From: Holothuria scabra
Lineage: Eukaryota; Echinodermata; Holothuroidea; Aspidochirotida; Holothuriidae
DNA length: 64,000 nucleotides
Direction: 5' to 3'
Assembly (NCBI GenBank): GCA_037179385.1
Contig: CM074200.1
Coordinates: 34,289,884-34,353,883 of the forward strand
The notes beneath the pieces are model-generated. The model was not told where the DNA came from, searched no databases, and worked only from the letters and a program-made list of their open reading frames with translations. Positions 12,301 to 27,300 of the stretch are shown here, piece by piece (position 1 is the first letter of the stretch; the number at the start of each line of letters is the position of its first letter). The position numbers and the translations under genes are program-made.

Positions 12301-15300
12301 CTCTTTTGCATAGACATTTTGTGAAAATTGACCCCATCTTGTACTGCCTTTAGGTAGTTTTACCCCAACTTTCATTTATTTTTTCTAAGTGACACTGTAT
12401 AACACATTTGTGTAGGTGTGTAGTTAAATCCCATCTAACTAACTTCAAATTTTTAAGTCATCCTGTTGACAGACCATTGCTATGTTCACCCAAATTTGTA
12501 TAAATAAAAATGGTCCTGTGGATAAGAAAACTGGTCTTGTGGATAATAAAATTGATCTTGTGGACATAGAAATCAAAATAAAGAACTAGCGGTTTAAAAC
12601 TAAGTTGAACGTTGTGTCACAAGACTACCCCAGTTTTTGTGTCAAGTTGAACTAACCTACCTAAGAAAACACCCACACAAACACTTTGTTAAAAATACCT
12701 TAAATATTTAAGTGCTTCGAAAAGGATTGTTTGTGTAGGAGTGTGACAAGTTCAACATTAAAGACTTAAAAACCTTCATGGAAACTAATTAAATGAGATG
12801 CAAATTCATCATGAATGCTGAAATTAAGCCTGATTCTTGTATCATGAGTGAAATTTTGCCAGAAACCTTCTGTTGAAGATTTGTGTGGGGTCATGAAGAG
12901 AATTTATATATTCTTTACATGAAATTTTTACTCTAAAGACAAGTTCACTTCAATGTAAAATAGTGTGTATTCTAATGCACCATTAGCTTCTTAAATTATG
13001 TTGCAAAATTTTCTTATTGAAAGAATTGTTTCAAGTTCATGGAGAATATTAAAATATGTGACAACACTTCTCACTGTTATGAAGGATACCTTCAACAAAA
13101 CTGAGAAACTGACAACAAAGCAATCTATCTCTGATATTGTTGACATTTGAAAATAAAGACAGGTTGCTTGCTGTTTTAGAATCATAGAAGCATTCTTAAT
13201 GGTGTATTTAAAATTCAAAACTTCTTTTGATACCTTGGGTAAGAAAGCTAAAATTTTACTTTTATAATCATTTTGATGATAAATGATAGCCAAGCCCATT
13301 TATCTGCTGTCATTTGATATTTATCATGTCATTTATATCAATATTTATATCGGTGATTAGATGGAAAAAACTTCCCTAAAATACTCCATAAAATTCTTTA
13401 ATATGAGCTTAACTTTTATAGAGTCCCTTCAAGTTGAATAACCTGGAATGAATTTATTAAAACCAAGAAAACAACAAAATGTCAAAAACTTGAGGAAACA
13501 CAACTAAAGATTCTAATCAGTCCTTAAAATGTCATTGAGAAAAATGTTTTAGACAAAGTTAATATTTTACACTGAAATTATCTTATGCACCTATGCACCC
13601 CGCTCCCCCATGGAGCAGTATATTAGGATTCTTTAAAGATTTCATCTATAATATTCACTAAATTTCCTTCTTTTGAACAAAGAAGACACAAGAATAAATT
13701 GTTTTTGTATTTCTTTTGATGGCATCGTTGTCCACCATTTCATGTACATGGCAAATGTTTTAATTTGCATAGTTTTCTTAAAAGAAAAGTGCATTTCAAA
13801 ATTTGGCATGTAAAAAGTTAATTTTCCTTTCAAATTTACATTTATTCTGTATGTGATTTTATAGTACTTCTGTTTCTGGGAAAAACTGATTGCCAGTTGG
13901 TTGGCAACCAAATTTAAAAGAATACAAAGAATTTCCTTATGACAGATATTAGGTTACACCAACAGCCTTGTGTTGCTGAAGTTGTTGTAATGGGGTTTGT
14001 AAGAAAATTATGTTTTAAACAGAGTGGAGGAGAGAGAGTGAATAATATTATTTTAAAAGAGATATGCAACTTATTTCTAGAGAACTTACTGAAAGATCTT
14101 ATTAACAGTTTGGGTGTGACAGTTAGGGTCAGGGTTGTCACCATGCTAGGCGGCACTGGGCATTGCTATTCGGCTCTCAAAATCTCCACCCAGTACTCAC
14201 CATCAGTTTTAGCATCACCACCCATCACAAATTTCTTACCCTAACTGAATAAAATTCTTAGATTTCTTTAGAATTGAGTGATAGTTCCTTATTTTTTGAA
14301 AGCACTCTCCAATCTGCAAAAATTTTTCAAAGAAGAGGTAGCAGAGTAACTCCCCTTAGACCGCTCGGTCATGCAGTCAGGACGATGACCACAAATTACC
14401 TGGCTCTCAAAATGGTCTGGTGACAACCCTGGTTAGGGTAACTTAAATATCAGTTCAATCGACCAGGGCAGGCTGGTGTAACTACAACACTGGTTTCAAA
14501 TCATATTTACAGGTAAAGTTTTGACATTGTCAGTTGACTTGAAGCAAGCAGTGGTAATGTCCTGTGGTAGTGTCATGCTGACCAAGAGAATTTTGCATTT
14601 CGTTTGACTCGGATTCATACTCGCCAATTATTTTGATTATAAAGTAGTCCTTCAATTTTGGTCAGGTACAGATTTTTATGATTAGTAAAGATGAAGATTG
14701 AAATATTGACAGAGAAATGAACAACAACTGTGGTATGAATAATAGTACCTTCATGGTGGCACAGCTTTGTATTAATTTCCTATGCTTTATTGAAAAAGGG
14801 AAAGGAAAATAAGTACAAATACAGTATGTTCAAACTGTCCTATACTAGTCACATGACGTAAATTGGACTTAGTTTCAAAATGTTATCTAACATATTGCAA
14901 TAAGGTTAATTATGGTTTGAATTGTCATTCTCATTCATGCTCATTCTATTGTCTTTCTCTGTGTAAATTTTGTAGTTGTACTATTCCTTTGTATTCATTT
15001 GCTATATTCCCATTATCTGTAATTGTTTTGTCTGTGGTCATTCTATTGTTTCTCTTTAGTTCATTATTTTGTTATCCTTTTTTGTCATTATATGTAACAT
15101 TTCATAAGTAAAATCTATTTTATACCTTTATATTTCTTTGAGCTGGATTTTGTTGAAAATGCTCTCAGTATTTCCCACCTGTTGTGAGAGGCAACTAAAG
15201 AGGGAGGACTTGAATCATATGTAAAATGTATTTAAATCCGAACTTGAAATTGGACAATTTTTGAAAACGAACTTGAACTTACATTTTTTATTCTTATCTA

Positions 15301-18300
15301 TCTGACACTGTCTAATGCATTGGTGTTGATGTATTGTTAAAACTTATCTTTCTTATTAATTATTCTTTCTTTTCTTTGAAAACAAACAAAACCATCAAAT
15401 TTTGGAATATGAAAACTTCACACTAATGAAAAAGAAAGTTTCCCTTAGCATTGTGAAGCTGCCATGTTAATATCCTTGCGCATTTAATGTGTAATGCGGA
15501 TTCCAATGTAATTAGTTTAACTGCTTGAGAGGAGCTGTCCAATAAACTTCATTACTTAAATTTCACTATTGGAAACCTGTCTTCAATTTTAATTTAAAAT
15601 TTTCCATTATTGAAAGATTTTATTCACGTGCAGAGAATAAAGATTGGCTTATATTGTCCTTCAAATATTTCTTGAATGTTCATGAAGTGAAAGCTCTTAG
15701 ACATTTTCATTTTTTCATCATCATTTGTAGGAAAATCTGGAGAAAGGGTGGATACCCTCAGAGACACCAGAAGTCCCTTCATCTCACCCAGTGTTACCCT
15801 CCAAACATATCAAAACCTCTCCATTCCATGAGAGGCCAGTGTCATCCATATCTACTAGAATGTCCCCTTCCCCAGAAAAGATCGTTCCCCACCCACCAAA
15901 GCAGGCTTGGAGGGGGACTAATTCACCTCTTGCTCCACTTAGGAATCATGCCAGTGTCCCTCAAGATACGGTTATTCCCCATGGAAAACCACCGCTACCC
16001 CCTGTCACACCGGCATCAAGTAGGACTGAGAGTGTGGTGAGCTCCACACCAAGGACAGTGCGATCTAAGAAAGAGCAGGAGTTGTCGGAAGAGTGGTAAG
16101 ACAATTTCTCTCTTTTAGACATTTTCTTTTACCTCAAAAATTGATTGCACATCTCACCTTATGAAAAGAATTTGTTAATGGGTTAAGATTAAGTTCTGAG
16201 TGCATGTATAATTTCCTCCAGTTTGACTTCTAGGTTTTCCTTTTGTCTTTACTCTTTGTAGGCTCTCTGAAAGGAAAATAGTGCTTTTGTTTCACAGAGA
16301 ATTTTTAAATATGTAAAACCAATATTTGTGATTTCACAATCAATGATAGATGTTTCAAAATGAAGTTGTATATGGTAGCTGTCTTTTTAGAGAGAAAGAT
16401 TTACACAGAAAGAAGTCCAGTCATTTGTTGCTCAAAAATAATTTGTTGGTCAGGGTTTTTCAAAATTTCAGCAATGATTATTCTTGCTGGTGAAATTGAA
16501 TGGCCTTAATAATGTTTCAAGCTATGTCCCATTTGTGTACTTGATATGCAGTATTTCCCTTCTAATAACAATATCAATATTATCTGACTTACTGCATCTC
16601 CATGTTCAAAGTGTTTCATATGAATATTTACACATATACGTATTTACATGTGAGAAGTACACATCCTAGTGACAACGTTTCTAGTTGAGAGACTGCAACT
16701 GAAGTATTAAATTGATGCCATGGACTTATATACATGGACAGAGCATGTAACGTGTACGTCCTATCCGTAGATGGTCGTCACAGGCTGGGACAAAAAAGAG
16801 GCGCACCAAGATGGCCGCCGTGAACCTATAAATTGTCTGATTTGATGACGAGTAATATTTTAAACAAAAGTTAACTTGAATGGGAAACAATATCATATTT
16901 CTGCAATAGGTGAAGTGATTTTGACCTTGCCTTGCCATATTTGAAAAATATTTCACCTTTCTTGCAAACTGTGGTGATATGCTTGAGCAAGTCCAAGCTT
17001 TCGCACAAAACCATAGCAGACGGCCATTTTGGTGCGCTTTTTCTCACCCAAATGGTAGCGACAATGTACAGTGCAGCATGCTCTGTCCATGTATAGGAGG
17101 TCTGTGATTGATGCACAGAGGTACCCATTTAACTCATTGGTAGAGTGAAACTATAGAAATGAAGCATCTTGCCTATGGACACAGTGGACGTGCAGGAATC
17201 GAACTAGCACTCTTGGATCACAAATCTGATGCTTTAGCCCCTAGTCAACTATGTACTCTAATAAGGGAGCACCTGCTGAAGTCTTGTTCTCTCATGGTGC
17301 TCGTTAAGCTTGCAATGTGTACTTGATAATTACTTTCATGTTTTGGAAATGTGAGACTTCAATTTATAAATTTTGGTTTTTTTTTTAACGTCATAATACA
17401 CAAAATATCAAACTCTCAATTAGCTCAGGAAAAAGACTGCAAATTTTAGAAGATTTTTTTCTCTGGAAACTTATCAAAAAATAATTAGTTGTCCTTCATT
17501 TCATATTTAAAATTAGCAACGTGTTCACTTGTACACCTGCTGCTTATATTTAAAATTAGCAACATGTTCACATGTACACCTGCTGTTAATAGCTTATACT
17601 TACATGTTTCAGCTGTAACTTGTCACACTATTTTACCTTGTCAGTATTCTCTCTTTGCAAAAGAATGTACTGTTTCTCTCTGTGGCCCAGTCAACTCTCC
17701 TTCTAAGGACTGAGACCAAACACCTTTAGTGTTTTAAATTGATTAGTATTTTTGAAGAAAAGTCTAAAGTAAACATGTCTGATACTTTCTTTTTCTTTTT
17801 TATCAGGGGTTTTAAAGATAACGTCACAGCTGAGTTGATGATGAGGAGAGCTAAAAAGATGAATCAATCAAAGAAGAAAAAGAACTTGGGTAAGATGAGG
17901 CCTTTCTTCTTTGAATACTTTGCTGACACTTAAAAGAATGAGTAGTGAACAAAAATAAATCATGGAGCCTCTTGAAAGTTTGAGTTTGAGGTAGAACAGA
18001 AGTTTTAGACCTAGTTTCTGACTTAACTATGGTATTATGATAAATACAATAGGTATATTACGTGAATATATAAGGAAATACTGTGTTTGTTACTAAACTT
18101 CCTTTTTTTTCGATTTATTGCAACAGGATTTCTAAAAATTTGCTGCGCCTAGTAAATAGCTAAAGCAGGTTGCATAAAGAAGACTTTAAACTGCTTTTCC
18201 CATAAGTTTCTCATCTTTCTTGCAAAAAGTTAAAATGCAAAAAACATAAAAGTCTTGAAGCACTCCTGCTTCTGAATTTGGAGCTTACATTTGCAATGAA

Positions 18301-21300
18301 TCCAAAGACAATGGTTCAACATGACAAAACCTTGACCTTTAAGATATTTTTTCAGGTCTCGTGGAAATGAGTTTAAGTTGGCACCTTTCTTACCAAGTTA
18401 TGAGTCATTCATAGATATGAAGGTGTAGGGTATGGAAGTTGTTTAACAGGACACATTAAAAGTAAAGAGCAGTCCTGCAACTGAAAATAGTGAGTAGACT
18501 GTCCTGTTTCATGGTTGGCTCTTGAGAGTCATGTGACAATATTGTTTATCCTCAGATGTGAAATTTACCAAGCGTTACTGCTTGGTTTACCTTGAATACG
18601 CAATATTGAAGTCCTAAAATATTATGAAAGATACTTTGAAGAGGAAAAAGAAGAGATTTTAATATTTAGCTGTTGCTTCAAAGTAAGTTTGGGGTAACTC
18701 CTCTTGCCCTTTCAGTTGATAATGATAATTTTATCAAGGGTGTTGAGAACTGTTCTAACACTTGACAAAGCCTATTATTAGCAAAATTATTCAAGTTGTA
18801 CATCCAACATTTACACAAAAAGCAACAATTTCTATTTTTTTTTTTTGTATCCTGATTTGTCACAAGTGTGTGTGTAATTTGAAAAATTGTCCCATCACAA
18901 TTTTTTTAAAACTGAATTGAATCGCTAATTTCTCACTTATGAAACATTTGGTGTATGGATTGTCCAAGTTTGACCATTTGCTATCGGTTTGTGAGGGAAA
19001 CTTTAAAGGTTTGGAAACATTCAGTGAATTTATGAACCAACTCAATACACTACTTTAAGAGTTTATTATTTACGTAGAATTAAGTAAGTACCAGACAAAG
19101 GGTGTGAATGTAATGTGCCAAGAAATCTGAAAGCTTTGTGACAGTATTGAAGTCTGTTACAGGTTTATTAAATGGTTTGGGGTAATTTAAATGTGTGGAG
19201 ATTTATAGGGTGGCTGTTAAAAATATGTTACATGCATGCAGTTATTTGCCTTACAATTTTGTCAATGATGAGAGCAAACTCTTTGCGTTATAAATAATAT
19301 CGTCTTCCCTCATATACATATATTTGGCACCCCAATGTATGTCAATCTGTATCTACTGTTTACACTTATGTACACATTAAAGAAGTACATTCTACACCGC
19401 TAAATATGACAGTCTGCCTAGCAAACACCTCTGTGTTAATAAACCATCTGGAATATCTAGCTCTCTTATCTCCTGGAGAATTTGATGGACATTTTCAACT
19501 ATCCTTACAATTCGGAGCTAAATCAACAAAATCCTTCAGGTTAATTCTTTATATAGACACTTAGACAGACTGGTGCTTTTTATCTATTTGCCGTAAAGCA
19601 GTATCTTCTCTACCCTACAACCTTTGTTTGTCTCAACATGAAACTATTCATGGTTTTAAAATAAAAATGAGGTTGTACGAACATTTTGCCTTTGGTTCAG
19701 GAAACTTGATTCAATTTTTATCATTAGTGGCAAGTGAATTATTTTTTCAGCTGCTTCAAATGGTTATTGACTCTGTAGTCATATTTATTCACTCAGAGAA
19801 ATCATCAAGAACTATTTTGTCTGCTTCAGTCACTTTTAAAGCAATATATGACAATGTCAAGAGATCACTCAATGTTTAGACTTGTATATTTTTTATTAAT
19901 TAATAGATATTGAGATGAGAGGTGTGAGAGACCTTTGATTTACACAGTACTCCTCTCAGTTGAAAACCTACCTATAAACTCAGTTATGAGATAATGATTA
20001 AGACTAATGCTGCCTTTCATCTGACAAAGTTCCTTTCTTTGGTCACCTCTCATGGCATTTGAATCATTTCCTGACTTTCACAGTACTTCAACCATCAAAT
20101 TTCTGTAGATCATTTACACATTCAAGACAACTTAAATTTCAAGTTTTGAGATAAAGGTTTTGTCCACTTGACTGTCTTTGGTTGGTATGTACAAGATGGT
20201 GCATATTTTGATGTTGTTACAGATTGACGTGGTAGTATATACATAATGAATTTATACACAGACCTCTCAAAGTAAGAGGTGGCATCCTCATGAAATCAAG
20301 AGAACATTTGACAAGGTTAAGTTGAAATTGAATTTGACTTTTCTGAAGCAGACTGCAAACATATATTATCTCTTTTCTTTCATTTTTACTCTGAAAATTA
20401 TTGATTGTGGGCAAGATTGCCAGACATGTCTCAAAGTGTGGTCAATTTTGAGGCTGAAAGTAAATTGAATTTTCAGCTTCTTATTAAAGCTGTGTCCCAG
20501 AGGCAAAAAAGGAATTGCTTGCTATTATTGTGGCTTGGTTTTTTAAAATTATCATTCGGAGGGAAAGGCTTCATTTTCATAAAAAATAGGACAGAAGAGA
20601 GCAAAATTGTTAATTGCCATGCAACAAACTTCCTTATGATGTATTGTTCAGTTGTCAATATATGAAAGATATTCTAATTCTTAATAACTGTTATTTATTG
20701 TGAAAGTGGCTTGTAGAAAGTCTGTTATCATGTCATAAGGTGACTTTCCTTAAATGGGTCTTGTTTTAATTGTAGCTATAGGGATAGCTAAAGGTATATC
20801 CCCCACCCTATCAAAATGTGGTGGTGCAAAAATACTCTTCAAATCCCTACCTCTTACTTGACGATGCATCCACATTCAATGGGGAAAACCCTTTAGTTTT
20901 CTTAATCTGTGTAAGGTCTGTTAGGAGTTATCAATTAGTTTTAGGTAGTTGAAATGTGTAGAGATTTATAGCTGTTAAAAATATTTTACATGGATGCATT
21001 TTCTGTCAAATCAAAATCGTAAGTTTCCATGCAACAAATTTCCTTGTGATTTATTGTTCAGTTGTAAATTAATGACAGATATTTGAATTCTCAATAATTG
21101 TTATTTATTGTGAAAGTGACTTTTTTATTTTCCTAATCTGTGAAATGTGTCAAAAGTTGTTATTACTTTTCTTAAAAATTTGTTCAATATGTTCCACCAA
21201 GATGGCATGAAAGCACCTGGAAGTATTTAATTAAAGGGACTCTGTTTCTGTAACAACTTACAGTAAACAGATGCATGGTAAAGAATGCCTATGGCAGTGG

Positions 21301-24300
21301 TGGCTATTTCAGTATCAACTCCCAACACTGTTGTCATCTGAGTTTAAATGCTGTATGAATATCTCAAGTCTAACTTTGATCCATACTGATCAAACTGCCA
21401 ACTGGGATTTGCCACAGATCAAGATCCTATAATATGCTCATAGCAACATCAAGGAGGGACGATACCAGGGTATTTTGATAGGGGAACAAAGCATCTCTAC
21501 ATTTTCTTGGGACTATAAGGGGACAGTCATCCCCTGCCCCCCTCTGATGCTGCTTTTGGAATAAAAAATTACCTCTCCCGTGTGGGTCAGGTCATGTGAC
21601 CTTTTCATCTTTAGTCGACATAACTGGCTGGTGAATTTACTCATCGACCCATCACAATTTAAAATTGCAAAGTGAGATTTGGGTGTAACTTATTTAGTGT
21701 CAACATAGGTTTACAGAGAGCCTAATGCATAGGGGGGACCTGTTATAGAATTGGTTCTTTGTGATGGAGTCTTAATATTTTTCTCAATTTTCTTTCAGAC
21801 CCAGTGAAGAAGTATCAAATGTTTAAAAAACTTCAGAAATCCCAAACCACCAGGGAGGTTCATCAGCAATCTAAGAGGGGTATTCAGAGGAAGGAGTACT
21901 TTAAAGGTAAAGTATCATCATTTAGTAGTGTCTGCATGATGAAACTATCCTTCTCTCTTTTTGAAACATCCTCAATTTTGTGCCTGATTTTATCTTACCA
22001 CCTGCACTTGATAAAGTCAGCTTTCACATCAAATTGATTGACAGTACCAGGAATGCCAAAATACATATAAAGTTACATAATATGTGGGGTTAGCTAACAG
22101 GCCACTCAAGTATTTGTAACTTGGCAATTGCTTTTAAGCCATGCTAATGTGACCACAATCAAACATATACCACTTGATGGCACAGATCATGTGGTTATTT
22201 AATTAGTGCATGTTGAATTTCCCTGCCTATAAAAACTGTGTCCACACCTTTTTGCTTCAGTGAACAAAGGTCAATGAAAACCAGATTAGAAGTTTCCCTT
22301 CTGCTTGCCTTTCACATCTTACAAACGGTGGCACATCTGGACCATATCATTCTACCTTTGTCTACATATTCTGCTGGCTCTTTCTTATCAAGCTTGTGGT
22401 TTCTTGGAGCGTGCTTCAATGAGTTAAGCAGGAAGTCAGGTCAAATTTGATTACCCCACCAAACCTCCCTTTTGGTAGGGACTCGGGTGAACTGTTTAAT
22501 AGGATACAAAATTCCTCGTGTGGGTTTTTTCAGCTCAGTTTCTAACCCTTTGGTATAAGTCCGTCTGGCCACATCCTTTTGTCTGTTGTGGCTCACTCAC
22601 TTGTAGAGATACCAGTTACACCCTACATCACCTTTAACCTCATTTGAGTGTTCAATTCTTAAGAAGCAAAGTCACAGCATGGATAGGAAAAGGATTGAGG
22701 GCAGCAGAGAATTAAGGGTTGCAGGGTGTTGAGGACAGCAGAGAATTAAGGGAGCACACCACCATTAATTTCTCCATTGACTTACACACTATTTTGCCTT
22801 CGTTAAATGCCCCCCGCAGCCCAGTCAAAGTTCACACCCCACTAAAGCTACCCCTCACATGAAAGCCAGTGAGTTGGCCAATCATGGCATCACAAATTCA
22901 CCATAGCATGACCGTTTAGATTTTGAGATAAAAGGGGATGAAGTTTTGGGTCTGTACACCCTACCCTATTAATCTGCAGGTGACGGAAAAAACGTCTTTT
23001 TCACACCAAATTTTTAAACAGTCTAAATCACCTTCAATTCTTCCCAATTTGGCAACAGTCACACATTTACACGTCCTCTTTCATATCCAAAACAAACCAA
23101 CCACATCTGATTAGTTTAACTTGAGCAATTCACACTTAAAGAGGACCTAAAACTGACGGTGTACTTTGGAACTACTTTTCCCGGCAAGGCCCTTCTGCTA
23201 ATGGTGGTGTGCTCCCTTAAGGGAATGTGAAATTTGGATTTGCTCTTCCAAACTTTTTAGACTCATTTTCAAACACATTTCTAGCTCAAAGTATGTCACA
23301 GTTTAACTTTTCATTGCTTCTATATAGACTTCAGCACACCCAACTTGATGCTGGACATAGGGTCTTTTCTGTGCATTAACAGCTATACCCGGGTGTGTGA
23401 GAATCTCAACATACCTCCTCACACTGGATCACTTGCAAAGCAATTTGTTGCACTGATTTTGATTTCCTACTTAAGTATTCTATTGCTGTGAAGCTGTGAA
23501 GCATTTTCTTTGCAAAAATTTGAAAGGTTAATATTCAGGCATGCCTTTATTCAGTTGCTGTGGTGATGCAGTCCATCCAACCATCAGGTCATATAGCACT
23601 CAATTCAAGTCTGGAAGGATAAAAAAGCAAAAGGGAAATGAAATCATTAATCTGATCAACAATTTTTAAGCTTTCTGACTTTATACCCATAGAGGAGAGA
23701 TTTAGAAGGTGTCTTTTTTGTTACATTATAGGAAAAATACTCACCATTCAGGCTGTTTCTGGAGAACTAAAAGGCTCATAAATTCAGGAGTGGAAAAATG
23801 AGGCGCTTATTCAAAACATCTGCTTTTGGCAGATTTTGGTCCTGGCCCATCCCCAAACAACTTTTAACAGTGTATTTGTAGAAGGAAAAATTCTCTTACA
23901 ATTATCTGAACTACAGAAATGATTAAGCTATCATTATCTTAAACTGAAACATCAGTGACAATCTAGTAACTCTGGAGGAAATAATCTGAAAAGTAAGATA
24001 ACTTGTAAAGTTTTTTGCTGAGGTCTCTGTAATGTTAATTCACTCAATGGCAGTCCTATGAAGTTTGTAAGGGTGCTCCTAATTATGTTAAGAGGTTATA
24101 CAAACCTTCTATCCCAGCTTGGCTGGGTAGTTTTGTTCCAGAATAAATAGATTACTTATATCTTGCTTTGCTAAAAATGTGAAAACTTCAGAACTTTTCA
24201 ACAATTCACACAACCAATGAAAGTAACTGCCTTTCAGACTTTGAGGTACAGTACCCTACTAACCAAGTCTTAGGTATAATGAAAGCTAGTGCAGATATGC

Positions 24301-27300
24301 CACAACATTAAATGGTAGACATTTATTGCGCTCATACATGTAGGTTGCTACTCTGCAGTCAGCAAACAATGTGGGTTAGGGAGAAAAGCACAACTACACT
24401 TCTATTAATTTGAACCGTTTAGAGAATCCCTACAAAATTGTCACTCACATTAACTTATCTCCTTGATGGCATTCATACAGTACTATACCAATGGCTGGAA
24501 ACTTCAATTTTATAGTCCTTGTAGAATGTGCAGCAAGAGATCCCCCACTCACAAATACCTACAGATACTTCAAATTACAAATCTCAAAGAAGAATACTAG
24601 GCATTATCCCTGACTCCTTCAAGGCATGCCAGTGGTAGGCCGGTCTGAATTACATCTGCTGGACTTCCTTACCTCAGTGTATTTAACTTAAGTATTTTTT
24701 TCCAGCAATAACTATAGGCCTACAACATTTGGAAAATGCCCTGACTAAAGTCATGAAAAAATTTACAGACATACATTTAAAAGGCTGCATGCATGATTCA
24801 ATCTCCACAAGGTGACTTCATCTATACTAAGGGCAGTTAGTTGATTCGCCTGGTTTGTGTTGCAAAAGAAAGTAGAACATCTTCTGTCTTCTCCAGTAGC
24901 TACCACAGAAAGCTGCAATTTGAAAGTGAACAGTTGAAATTAATGTGTGAAATACTCTTCTTGCATATCTGCTACCAAACAAGTATACCTCCAATCCAAT
25001 TGGAGTTAACAACAGTGTGACTGGCTTAATTTTTAGAACGAACAGCATTTTGAAATAGAGATCAAGCCTCAGCCAAATGGAGACTTGAAAAAAATTATTT
25101 GATTGACAGCACGGTGTGTGTGTGGGGGGGGGGGACTGGTTTTGAGGGGTGGGGATATGCCACCATGCTTTGAACAAAACTGTTCAAGCTGGTGGCCTCC
25201 ATTAACCTCAAAATCCAGGCTACTGCTTTCTCTCCTTGCACGTAGTACAAACTAGGCCTAGGCCTACGTGTTTCAGTCTGGGCCTACGTTAGGCCTAGGT
25301 TAAATGCAAAACAACCGTGTGTGACGTTTTAAACAATCTATTTACCTTTGTACATGTGTGACTCGTAGAAATAACCCCCTACAACAAGCTAGACCATTGT
25401 TCTTGACTCGAAAATGCTATCATATCAACTTCTAGGGACAAAGTGCACACACTTATGGCATGTGTTGACTAACGTTAATCACCAAGCAGCTGTTCGCGGA
25501 ACTAGCTACTGTTTATCTGGGGTGCCTGGGGAACCTGGGGGCTATGGTGGTGTAGAATGACCACTGGAACATTCAACTAATCTTCATTATTCATTTGCTT
25601 CCAAAAAATATCATAAAATAGACTGCAATTGTGCACTCTTTCCAAAAATCTCAATTAGGGTACTATTTTTTACCAAAAATTGCAATTTTGACATAAAAAT
25701 CGTTCAAGCATGAAATTCTGAGACGTCTCCTCAGAATCATGATTAGGACCCTAAAACAAGTCATTTAAGTCTAAATTAGGTGTCTTTATGTCAAAAATGA
25801 AGAAAATCAATTTCTCTCTTAAGGGAGCACACCACCATTAATTTCTCCATTGACTTACACACTATTTTGCCTTCAAGTTAAATGCCCCCGCAGCCCAGTC
25901 AAAGTTCACACCCCACTAAAGCTACCCCTCACATGAAAGCCAGTGAGTTGGCCAATCATGGCATCACAAATTCACCATAGCATGACCGTTTAGATTTTGA
26001 GATAAAAGGGGATGAAGTTTTGGGTCTGTACACCCTACCCTATTAATCCGCAGGTGACGGAAAAAACGTCTTTTTCACACCAAATTTTTAAACAGTCTAA
26101 ATCACCTTCAATTCTTCCCAATTTGGCAACAGTCACACATTTACACGTCCTCTTTCATATCCAAAACAAACCAACCACATCTGATTAGTTTAACTTGAGC
26201 AATTCACACTTAAAGAGGACCTAAAACTGACGGTGTACTTTGGAACTACTTTTCCCGGCAAGGCCGTTCTGCTAATGGTGGTGTGCTCCCTTAAGGGCTG
26301 CAGGGTGTTGAGGGCAGCAGAGAGGTAAGGAATGAAAATAAAAGAGGCAGTACTAGATGGAGAGCTGAAAACAAATTAATTTTAATTGAATACCGTCTTA
26401 TCTAACTTTGTCTTGGAATTATTTTCTCCCCCTCTTTCCTTCATACAAGAGCTTTTCATCAGTGATTTTTTGCAGTTTTTACAAGAACTTTTTGAATATT
26501 GTGATATAATTTAAATCAATATTGGGGTAGTACTCTCCAAATGTGCCTTTGAATTTTTTTGCTGACGATATCTGCAAGGTAGATCAATGAATATTCATTT
26601 TTTTGTTTATGTTTCCTCACCTCCATCCTCACCTATGCCTCCATGTAGTCTCTGTATCTTTCAAATTTAACACCCAAAATAAGGAGACCCTCTGCTGTCT
26701 CATCTCCCTGATATTTATATTCTGCTGAACTTAAGTAACCTATAGCTTCCTAGCAACTGCAAAGTTCATTTTAAATTTTATTTGGAATGGTCACAAAACA
26801 TATTTTATACTTAACAATAGACGGCTCACTTTACATCATTGTTGAGTCTGTCATTTGTGTTGTACTCCAGATACATTCAGCCCAGTCCTCAGTCACAGCA
26901 CTCTTCGTTTGCCGAAGAATTTTATTTAACCCTTTTAGGCCATTCTTTATTCAAGTAACCTCTCATCTCTATATTTTTGTAGTCAAGTTTTGCTTCAGAC
27001 ACCCTCAAAATTTTTCCCTCAAACCAATTCTTAGACAAGCTGCTTTTAATGCATTTAAGACTTTCTCAGTCACTTTGTTAAAAGGATAGTTAGCCTACAG
27101 TAGTGTATTGAGTTGAAGGTACACAACCTGTTTTCTAGGATAAGTTGTCAACTTCCTCCTGTAAATCAGGTCACCTTAAAGACAAAGTCTGGTCTTTACT
27201 TAGGGAAATATCAAATTTCACAGCAGGTGATTATTAGGGAAATTTCCATTTTAAACTCAAGTCATGTCTAAAATGCTCTTAGAGGTCCACCAATTACAGT

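Noticed and set aside
12049..12375. 108-codon minus-strand frame
   Set aside because: The plus strand here reads as the C-terminal end of the decayed LINE ORF, so this is an antisense shadow.
24827..25177. 116-codon minus-strand frame inside the MITE-bracketed segment
   Set aside because: No motif, no splice-compatible context, and it runs through a G homopolymer. It is likely chance.
22690..26326. CRISPR-like direct repeats
   Set aside because: The 34-bp units are contiguous minisatellite with no spacers, and this is eukaryotic DNA.
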